Positions 52,614 through 64,000 of a stretch of DNA of 64,000 bases are shown here, one piece after another. The translations under genes were made by a program, and so were the position numbers. The notes below the pieces were generated by a model, which saw nothing but the letters and a program-made list of their open reading frames with translations, searched no databases and was not told where the DNA came from. This stretch comes from Aureimonas altamirensis. GTDB lineage: Bacteria > Pseudomonadota > Alphaproteobacteria > Rhizobiales > Rhizobiaceae. The stretch spans positions 62,001 to 126,000 of the forward strand of contig NZ_BBWQ01000015.1 of NCBI RefSeq assembly GCF_001463885.1, given 5' to 3'. The stretch's first letter is position 1. Each line of letters begins with the position of its first letter.

Positions 52614-53390
52614 ATGATGACCATGCCAGACGCCGACTTCCTGTTCCGTATCGCCGACGCTGCGGCGGGCCAGACGCTTCCGCGCTTCCGGCAGAAGCTG
52701 GCGGTCGACAACAAGGTGCCCGGTGCGTTCGACCCGGTGACGGAGGCAGACCGGCAGGCCGAAAGGGCGATCACCGCGCTGATCGAAGCCGAATTTCCCG
52801 ACCACGCCATCCTGGGGGAGGAGTTCGGGCGGCAGGGCGACGGTGACGCGCTTTGGGTCATCGATCCCATCGACGGCACGCGCCCCTTTATTTCGGGCGT
52901 GCCGGTCTGGGGAACGCTCGTCGGGTTGACGGTCGGCGGCAAGGCGCGGGCCGGCATCATGAGCCAGCCCTATATCGGCGAACGCTTCTGGACCGTGGGC
53001 GACGGCGCCTACATGGACGGTCCCGCCGGCCAGGCGACGCTGCATGTGCGCGATGTCGGCGCGCTGGAAAACGCGACGCTCACCACCACCAATCCACGCA
53101 TGTTCGACAGCCGGATGAAAGAGCGGTTCGGGGCGCTTGAAGACAAGGTCCGCCTTTCACGCTACGGGCTCGATTGCTATGCCTTCGCCATGCTGGCGGC
53201 CGGCCATATCGACCTGTGCGTGGAGACCGGCCTGCAGCCCTACGACATCGTCGCCCTGATCCCCATCATTGAGCAGGCCGGTGGTATCGTCACCACCTTC
53301 GACGGCGGCCGGGCCGAGAATGGCGGCGACGTCATCGCGGCCGCGACACCGCAACTGCACAGCGCGGCGCTTGCCGTGCTGAACGGCTGA
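52614..53390 (+). CDS. hisN: Histidinol-phosphatase, inositol monophosphatase family
   Basis: A 258-residue phosphatase. Metal-binding elements are GEEFGRQ near residue 66, WVIDPIDGTRPF at about 80-91, and GLDCYAFAMLAAGHIDLCVE near residue 185, the HisN-type pattern. In Rhizobiales this locus between the FGase and the lysophospholipase supplies histidinol-phosphatase for histidine synthesis. A TATAAT sequence at 52534-52539 could be its -10 element. Three closely spaced ATGs (52614, 52617, 52623) make the exact start uncertain. A diverged homologue is encoded at 27957-28751. Confidence 0.9.
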   Translation: MMTMPDADFLFRIADAAAGQTLPRFRQKLAVDNKVPGAFDPVTEADRQAERAITALIEAEFPDHAILGEEFGRQGDGDALWVIDPIDGTRPFISGVPVWGTLVGLTVGGKARAGIMSQPYIGERFWTVGDGAYMDGPAGQATLHVRDVGALENATLTTTNPRMFDSRMKERFGALEDKVRLSRYGLDCYAFAMLAAGHIDLCVETGLQPYDIVALIPIIEQAGGIVTTFDGGRAENGGDVIAAATPQLHSAALAVLNG

Positions 53391-53394
53391 CCTC

Positions 53395-54381
53395 TCAGAC
53401 AGCGGGTTCGGGCAGCACGCCGTTTCTGTCGGGCATCGGCATGCAGCTTTCCACGAAGCCTTCGAAGGCCGCCAGGAAGGGCGCGCGGAACTCATCGCGC
53501 TCCTGGAGCAGCTCGTGCCGCGCATGGGGGATCGACAGAAGGTGGCCGGAGCGCATGCGCCAGGCAAGACGCTCCGCCGCGGCCGTATCCACCACCCTGT
53601 CGGCACCGGCGGTGACGATCAGCGTCGGAACGTGCAGCCCAGCGATGAAATCGGCATTCTCCAGCCGCCGCATTGCCCGGAAAGCGGCGTGGAGCCAGCC
53701 TGCCGTCAGCGCGTTCACGCTCAGATGCGGGGCCGTCTCCACCATGGCGCGATTGCGCTGGAAGCGGGCCGGGTCGCTGGTCAGCGGGTTCGTGGCGATG
53801 TTCCAGTCCGGGCCGAGGCGCTTCAGCCGGCGCAGGGACAGCCGGCCCATGCCGGTCCATCGCATGGCGGCCGCGACCATGCCGATGGCGCTTCCGCGCG
53901 CCGGCAGCCCGATCAAGGGGGCCGAGCAGACGATGCGCTCGATGCGGTTGGCAAGGCGCGGCATGTAGCGCAGCGCTACCAGCGCGCCGAGCGAATGGGC
54001 AAGGATCACGTAGGGCCCCGGGCAGTCGGGCAGCGCGACATTGCGGAAGATGATTTCGAAATCGGCGTAATAGTGGTCGAGCCGGCTGACATGGCCCTTC
54101 TGCGGGTTCTTCAGAAGGCGGTCGGAGCCGCCTTGTCCGCGCCAGTCGAACGTCAGCACGGTGAAGGCGCGCGCGGTCAGGTCGCCCATCGTCTCGAAAT
54201 ATTTCTCGGCGCATTCGTTGCGGCCGGGCAGAAGCAGCACGGTTCCGCGAGACGGCCCCTTCGGCCGTGCAATGGCATAGCGCAGGCGACGGCCGTTCGG
54301 CGTGGCGACATACCCGCCGGAGAGGCGGTCGGGCGCCGGGTTGCCGGGCGTATCGAAGAATGTCGGGCGATCGTCCATCAT
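53395..54381 (-). CDS. Alpha/beta hydrolase, lysophospholipase (PldB-like)
   Basis: A 328-residue monoacylglycerol-lipase/lysophospholipase-type hydrolase. The nucleophile is Ser130 in LAHSLGAL; FDWRGQGGSDRL near residue 79 is the oxyanion-region hallmark; acid and base lie in VTAGADRVVD near residue 263 and IPHARHELLQE near residue 289. No signal peptide is seen, so it acts in the cytoplasm or at the inner membrane. It converges on hisN with a four-base gap, as in related genomes. Confidence 0.88.
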   Translation of the reverse strand: MMDDRPTFFDTPGNPAPDRLSGGYVATPNGRRLRYAIARPKGPSRGTVLLLPGRNECAEKYFETMGDLTARAFTVLTFDWRGQGGSDRLLKNPQKGHVSRLDHYYADFEIIFRNVALPDCPGPYVILAHSLGALVALRYMPRLANRIERIVCSAPLIGLPARGSAIGMVAAAMRWTGMGRLSLRRLKRLGPDWNIATNPLTSDPARFQRNRAMVETAPHLSVNALTAGWLHAAFRAMRRLENADFIAGLHVPTLIVTAGADRVVDTAAAERLAWRMRSGHLLSIPHARHELLQERDEFRAPFLAAFEGFVESCMPMPDRNGVLPEPAV

Positions 54382-54465
54382 CTATCTATGCTGGAAAGGC
54401 AGGGTAAAGAACTACTCTGGATTTGGTTTCCGCATCGTTTCCATAACGAAAGACCGGGTTTCCAG

Positions 54466-54502
54466 AAAAAAGGCCGGAAACGCTCTACGAACGTTTCCGG
54501 CC
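54466..54502 (-). terminator. Rho-independent terminator reading leftward, with no annotated gene upstream
   Basis: Arms 54472-54482 (GGCCGGAAACG) and 54492-54502 (CGTTTCCGGCC) pair perfectly around a nine-base loop, and on the minus strand six T residues follow (54471-54466). It lies in the 394-bp gap between pldB-like and hsp20, where no leftward gene starts, so it may end a small RNA. The remainder of the gap holds the hsp20 promoter and leader. Confidence 0.8.
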
Positions 54503-54636
54503 TGAACGACCGCGGCGGAAGGGACGGGACGCCGCGACCGGATTTCCATTTCGGAGGCGACTTTGCATCCATGCTCCTGAACGGAATGGGAAGGGCGCGT
54601 TCATCTGCCATTCATTGCAAAATCGTGCCGCGAACC

Positions 54637-54665
54637 CTTGAAAGGCGATTTGCCAGCAACCACCT
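54637..54665 (+). promoter_or_regulatory. Candidate heat-shock (sigma32/RpoH) promoter of hsp20
   Basis: CTTGAAA at 54637-54643 is a perfect RpoH -35 box; after a 16-base spacer, CCACCT at 54660-54665 is a fair -10 (consensus CCCCAT). Transcription would begin near 54672 and give a leader of about 100 bases, the usual length of a ROSE leader. Confidence 0.65.
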
Positions 54666-54747
54666 CGATCATGCGGTCGCCAGAATGGGGCCGCTGGCCG
54701 GAAGGGCCCGCCGTATCCGGGGGCTCGCGATCCGTCCATCACGCAAG

Positions 54748-54775
54748 TTGCTCTATGATCAAGAGGACAAGACCC
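54748..54775 (+). promoter_or_regulatory. ROSE-type RNA thermometer, ribosome-site hairpin of hsp20
   Basis: TTGCTCT at 54748-54754 faces the ribosome site AGAGGAC at 54762-54768 across a seven-base loop. The pairing includes a G-G opposition inside the Shine-Dalgarno helix, the defining irregularity of ROSE elements (the UUGCU motif). At low temperature this hides the ribosome site. GC-rich complementary blocks further upstream (about 54685-54735) could form the other leader hairpins. Confidence 0.75.
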
Positions 54776-55240
54776 ATGCGTAACGTCGATTTTGCACCGC
54801 TGTATCGTTCTACCGTCGGCTTCGACCGCCTGTTCAAGATGTTGGACAATGCCGGCGGCGTCGATAATTCCCAGAGCTACCCGCCCTATAATATCGAGCG
54901 GACGGGCGACAACGCCTACCGTATCACGATGGCCGTCGCAGGCTTCGACGACAGCGAGCTGTCGATCGAGTCGCGCGAGAATGTGCTGACCGTTCAGGGC
55001 GAGCGGAGCGAGCCGGAAGGTGAAGCGAACCGCTTCCTCCATCGCGGCATTGCCGGGCGTGCCTTCGAGCGCCGCTTCCAGCTTGCCGAGCATGTCGAGG
55101 TCAAGGGTGCCACGCTGAAGAACGGGCTTCTCCACATCGATCTCGTACGCGTCATTCCCGAGGCGATGAAGCCCCGTCGCATCGAGATCGCGAATGCCGG
55201 CAACGCCAATGCGAAGTCGCTTGAGGCGACTGCCGCCTAA
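54776..55240 (+). CDS. Small heat-shock protein, Hsp20/IbpA family
   Basis: A 154-residue alpha-crystallin-type chaperone. The N-terminus (MRNVDFAPLYRSTVGFDRLF) is the class A rhizobial sHsp start, the crystallin domain covers about residues 35-130 (PPYNIERTGDNAYRITMAVA), and IEIAN lies near the C-terminal end, where an I-x-I anchoring motif is expected. It holds unfolded proteins during heat stress. ATG 54776 lies eight bases after the AGAGGA site masked by the ROSE hairpin. A strong terminator follows. Confidence 0.94.
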   Translation: MRNVDFAPLYRSTVGFDRLFKMLDNAGGVDNSQSYPPYNIERTGDNAYRITMAVAGFDDSELSIESRENVLTVQGERSEPEGEANRFLHRGIAGRAFERRFQLAEHVEVKGATLKNGLLHIDLVRVIPEAMKPRRIEIANAGNANAKSLEATAA

Positions 55241-55268
55241 GGCGAAAACGAGACTTCAGATACAGGAG

Positions 55269-55293
55269 CGGCGGCCCGATGGGCCGCCGTTTT
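55269..55293 (+). terminator. Rho-independent terminator after hsp20
   Basis: CGGCGGCCC (55269-55277) and GGGCCGCCG (55281-55289) form a nine-bp stem with a three-base loop, followed by TTTT. It lies 28 bases after the hsp20 stop and ends that transcript before the convergent RMF-like gene. Confidence 0.88.
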
Positions 55294-55310
55294 GTTATGG
55301 TGCGGAAGGG

Positions 55311-55583
55311 TCAGTGCCGTCCGAAGGCGTCACGCACCTCGCCCTCGGATATCCGGGCCGAGGGATTGCCCTTCTGGTTCAAATTCTGCTCTTCGGTTCC
55401 GTCCCCCATCATTCCCGGATGGGGATCGGCCTTGGCCGCAGTCTTGCGCGAAAGGTTGCTGGCTTCCGTCCAGCCGGACATCCAGTCTGCCCGCAGGCTG
55501 GATCCAACCGGAAACTCGCAGGACGACATGGGCAGATTGTGCTCGAAGGCCAGTTTGCCCTGGGCGAATGCATCCTTGGACAT
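55311..55583 (-). CDS. Ribosome modulation factor (RMF/CrpP)-like small protein
   Basis: A 90-residue protein. Residues 4-42 match the RMF/CrpP pattern: AFAQGKLAFEHN, then a Cys-x-x-Pro-like SSCEFPVGS, and RADWMSGWTEAS, equivalent to the RSQWLGGWREA of Escherichia coli RMF. The C-terminal half is polar and probably disordered. RMF binds 70S ribosomes and promotes hibernation; several relatives have only a structural link to this. ATG 55583 has a strong GGAGG site eight bases upstream. It converges on hsp20. Confidence 0.65.
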   Translation of the reverse strand: MSKDAFAQGKLAFEHNLPMSSCEFPVGSSLRADWMSGWTEASNLSRKTAAKADPHPGMMGDGTEEQNLNQKGNPSARISEGEVRDAFGRH

Positions 55584-55651
55584 TGTAGTACCTCCTGATG
55601 AGATGGTGTCCATCAGGCAGAACCATTATGTCCGGGCGAGGTTCCGAAGGG

Positions 55652-56695
55652 TCAGCCGACCAGCTGGATAAAGCTGTCGACTTCCTCTTGCGTGGTGCTC
55701 CAGCTCGCGACCAGCCGTACCAGGACCTCGTCTTCGCCAACGGGCGTATCGCCGCCGACATGCCAGTCGTAGAACAGGGCGCCTTGCGCACGCGCACGCT
55801 CGGCGGCGCTGCGCTTCAGAACCGCAAACACCTCGTTTGCGGCAGTCGGCCAGGCGGCACGGGCATTGGTTGCTGCCGCGATTCCCGTGCGCAGGGCATC
55901 GGCCATGGCGTTGGCATGGCCGGCCAACGACAGCCATAATCCGTCGGCCAGATAGGCATCGAACTGGGCGGACACGAAGCGCGACTTGGAAAACAACTGC
56001 CCCGCGCGCTTGTGGTTGAAGGCGAAGTCGGCTGCCTTCTCGCGGTCGAAGAACACGATCGCCTCGGCGCACCAGCAGCCATTCTTCGTGCCGCCGAAAG
56101 ACAGCACGTCCACGCCGGCCTTCCAGCTTGCTTCGGCCGGCGATATTCCGAGGGCCGCCACGGCGTTGGCAAACCGCGCGCCATCCATATGAACGGCCAG
56201 ACCGTGCTCGTGGGCGATGGAAGCGATTTCCTGCACCGTCGCGGGCGCATAGAGCGCACCGGATTCCGCCGACTGGCTGATCGATACCGCAACCGGCCTG
56301 CCGCCATGGACGAAGGCAGGGTCGAAGCCTGCCAGCGCTCGCCTGAGCGCAGCCGGCTCCATCATGCCGCCGGGGCCGGCAACCGGCGCAAACCGGGAGC
56401 CATGCGCGAAGAATTCGGGCGCGCCGCATTCGTCGACCATGATATGCGCTTCGCCGTGGCACAGCACGACGCCGCCCGGACGATTGAAGGCCGATAGCGC
56501 CAGCGAGTTGGCTGCCGTACCGGTGCCGACATAGAAAACGGCGACCTCGCGCTCGAACAGCGCATCGAAGCGGCGGGCCACCTCGGCATCGAGCGTACTG
56601 GTGCCATAGGCGGCTGCCATACCCTCCGCGTGACGCGCGAGAGAGGCGGAGATTGCCGGATGTGCACCGGACCAATTGTCGGAAGAAAATATCAT
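55652..56695 (-). CDS. ltaE: Low-specificity L-threonine aldolase
   Basis: A 347-residue PLP enzyme of fold type I. The PLP Lys is about 204 in SFGGTKNGCW; FSSDNWSGAHP opens the protein, GTGTAANSLAL lies near residue 58 in the cofactor phosphate site, and AVHMDGARFANA near residue 167 carries the PLP-contacting Asp. It cleaves threonine and allo-threonine to glycine and acetaldehyde, adding another acetaldehyde source to this genome. It is monocistronic, divergent from gltB. Confidence 0.93.
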   Translation of the reverse strand: MIFSSDNWSGAHPAISASLARHAEGMAAAYGTSTLDAEVARRFDALFEREVAVFYVGTGTAANSLALSAFNRPGGVVLCHGEAHIMVDECGAPEFFAHGSRFAPVAGPGGMMEPAALRRALAGFDPAFVHGGRPVAVSISQSAESGALYAPATVQEIASIAHEHGLAVHMDGARFANAVAALGISPAEASWKAGVDVLSFGGTKNGCWCAEAIVFFDREKAADFAFNHKRAGQLFSKSRFVSAQFDAYLADGLWLSLAGHANAMADALRTGIAAATNARAAWPTAANEVFAVLKRSAAERARAQGALFYDWHVGGDTPVGEDEVLVRLVASWSTTQEEVDSFIQLVG

Positions 56696-56917
56696 GGGTG
56701 GTGATTACTCCGCGCAATACGCCGCGTAAAGCGTACTCTAATCGATTTAATTGCTATTTTAGAACTTATCTTTAATTTTTGAACCGTTTGAAGTAAGAGA
56801 TTGTCAGCCGCATCGAAACCTGTAATAAGGGCGATAGGTCAGTGGTGCTGTCGTATCTGGCGGCGCTCGGTCATGTAAGCTTGCGCGGCGCTCGGCCGGG
56901 CGAGGGGAGAGAACGCC

Positions 56918-61606
<4,689 letters not shown>

Positions 61607-61647
61607 CCCGGCGTTGTTGAACTGATTGAGACTGGACGGAGCAGGGC

Positions 61648-63102
<1,455 letters not shown>

Positions 63103-63106
63103 CGGC

Positions 63107-63130
63107 AAAAGGGGTGGCCGTGGCCACCCC
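63107..63130 (-). terminator. Terminator of the BOF-family gene, leftward
   Basis: GGGGTGGCC (63111-63119) and GGCCACCCC (63122-63130) pair perfectly, and four T residues follow on the minus strand (63110-63107). It lies eight bases past the stop of the leftward BOF gene and five bases from the gltD stop, so it may block read-through in both directions. Confidence 0.8.
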
Positions 63131-63138
63131 GCTGCCCG

Positions 63139-63516
63139 TTACGGTAGGATCGTCATCCTGTCGACGTCGAAATCGACTTCCTTGTAGCGGTGGGTGTCGA
63201 CTTCGCCTTCCAGCCGGACGCGCGTCGTTTCCGACACGGGCTGGCGCGGGAAGTCGTCATCGTCGATCTCGACGCGGATTTCGTCGGTGTCGTCGCTGAA
63301 CAGATACTCCTCGTCCGCAACCTTGCGCAGGATACGCCCCTCCAGGGTTGCCTTCAAATCGTCCTTCGGGTCGGCTTTGATCTCTCGAACCGTGGTCGGG
63401 GGATATTCGCGGCTTTGTGCCTGTGCGACATCGGATGGGCCGGTAAACTGAGCCATTGCGCCCGTCGTCAGCATCAGTGCGATCGCGGCGGGCGTAAGAG
63501 TCTGTCGTAGCATCAT
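63139..63516 (-). CDS. Periplasmic BOF/NirD-YgiW-YdeI family OB-fold protein
   Basis: A 125-residue secreted protein. A Sec signal covers about residues 1-22 (TPAAIALMLTTGAMAQF). The mature part has the BOF pattern TVREIKADPKDDLKATLEGR, then ILRKVADEEYLFSDDTDEIR and DVDRMTILP at the end. Relatives are stress-tolerance or cation-responsive proteins of the YgiW group. Two adjacent ATGs (63516 and 63513) follow AAGGA; the second has the better spacing. Confidence 0.87.
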   Translation of the reverse strand: MMLRQTLTPAAIALMLTTGAMAQFTGPSDVAQAQSREYPPTTVREIKADPKDDLKATLEGRILRKVADEEYLFSDDTDEIRVEIDDDDFPRQPVSETTRVRLEGEVDTHRYKEVDFDVDRMTILP

Positions 63517-63616
63517 CGGTTCCTTGCGAATGGATCGTCTCAACCCGAATGCGCGGCAACAAAGCCCGGTTCCTCTGTGGGCCGGCTCGATATCCGCGCA
63601 TCGCGGCAGCCGCTAC

Positions 63617-64000
63617 CTAACCACCGTCGCGCGGCCAGGCAAAGCTGTCGGCGCGGCCGGCGCCAGGCTCGGACGCGACCCCGGAACGCACCAGCCTCTC
63701 ACGCGGGGAGGGCGTTTCGCTGGGGCCCGGCTGCTGGGCCGGTGCGGCCAGCAGGCCGTCGGCGCCGTCGAAGGCCGGGTCGCCGAAGGATACGGGCGCA
63801 ACGCGCGTGGCGTTGGCCGGGTCCACCTTCGGTGCTGCTTCGAGAAGGCCGGGCGTATCGCCGGCGGTGGGCGCCAATGCCGGGTCGGCCAGGCCGAGAA
63901 TGCGCTGAACCGGCTTTTCCACGAAGAAGGCCAGCTTTGCCGCGCCGGCCGGTGTCATGGTGATGCCGTCGGAATTGCGCAGCCGGCGTTGCTGCCCTTC
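63617..64000 (-). CDS. SGNH/DUF459-type hydrolase, C-terminal fragment (partial)
   Basis: The last 127 codons of a longer protein whose frame is open through the right edge. The first visible part (RRLRNSDGITMTPAGAAKLA followed by FFVEKPVQR) matches the C-terminal end of the DUF459 family of periplasmic SGNH hydrolases, with the D-G-x-T/H-x-x-x-G region near the catalytic His position. The following 90 residues are Pro/Ala-rich and probably disordered. An internal ATG at 63958 exists, but the upstream codons are clearly coding. It ends at TAG 63619-63617, 100 bases from the BOF gene. Confidence 0.75.
   Translation of the reverse strand, partial: EGQQRRLRNSDGITMTPAGAAKLAFFVEKPVQRILGLADPALAPTAGDTPGLLEAAPKVDPANATRVAPVSFGDPAFDGADGLLAAPAQQPGPSETPSPRERLVRSGVASEPGAGRADSFAWPRDGG

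Overview
The window is GC-rich, densely coded chromosomal DNA from an alphaproteobacterium, most likely of the order Hyphomicrobiales (Rhizobiales). The evidence is the gene order cpdR, N-formylglutamate amidohydrolase, hisN, pldB-like lysophospholipase; a RegB/RegA redox two-component pair; a ROSE-type RNA thermometer in front of a small heat-shock gene; and operons coupled by ATGA/GTGA overlaps. Genus cannot be fixed from the sequence alone. No insertion sequence, integrase, phage gene or CRISPR array was seen.

Layout. 1-3.2 kb: the end of a peptide/metal-chelate ABC transporter operon, divergent from a siderophore-interacting flavoprotein. 3.2-6.3 kb: an acetaldehyde-type aldehyde dehydrogenase with its DUF779 partner and a GAF/Fis regulator that lacks the sigma54 AAA+ domain. 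6.3-15.9 kb: a respiratory block with a small HTH protein, the bo3-type quinol oxidase operon cyoABCD-surf1-sco, an MFS transporter and regB/regA. 16.1-25.7 kb: an organosulfur block made of two converging operons: ssuD-like monooxygenase plus a flavoprotein, and msuE, metQNI-like transporter, two sfnB-like flavoproteins and an NtaA-type monooxygenase.

25.8-38.5 kb: a ten-gene operon read leftward from a Tat-exported binding protein. It encodes two permeases, a fused dual ATPase whose first half looks catalytically dead, an M20 amidohydrolase, two choline-kinase-like enzymes, a HisN-like phosphatase and the B12-dependent ethanolamine ammonia-lyase EutBC. A DeoR-family regulator lies divergent. 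I read this as a candidate, undescribed route that imports an ethanolamine-containing amide or phospho-compound and degrades it to acetaldehyde, which the dehydrogenase at 3.6-5.1 kb could oxidise. It is the best candidate for a new system here.

38.5-50.9 kb: a TPP enzyme, a 25-residue membrane peptide, a VOC protein, an OmpR-type two-component system, eroded remnants of an iorAB-type molybdenum hydroxylase, two paralogous SDR enzymes (one with a signal peptide), a methyltransferase, SelO and an NTP/NDP-type transporter. Matching TGTAnC-N4-TGTAnC repeats in two promoter regions suggest a shared regulon. 50.9-64 kb: mainly core genes: tRNA-Val, cpdR, hutG-like, hisN, pldB-like, hsp20 with heat-shock promoter and thermometer, an RMF-like protein, threonine aldolase, glutamate synthase gltBD, a BOF-family periplasmic protein and the C-terminal end of a DUF459/SGNH protein.
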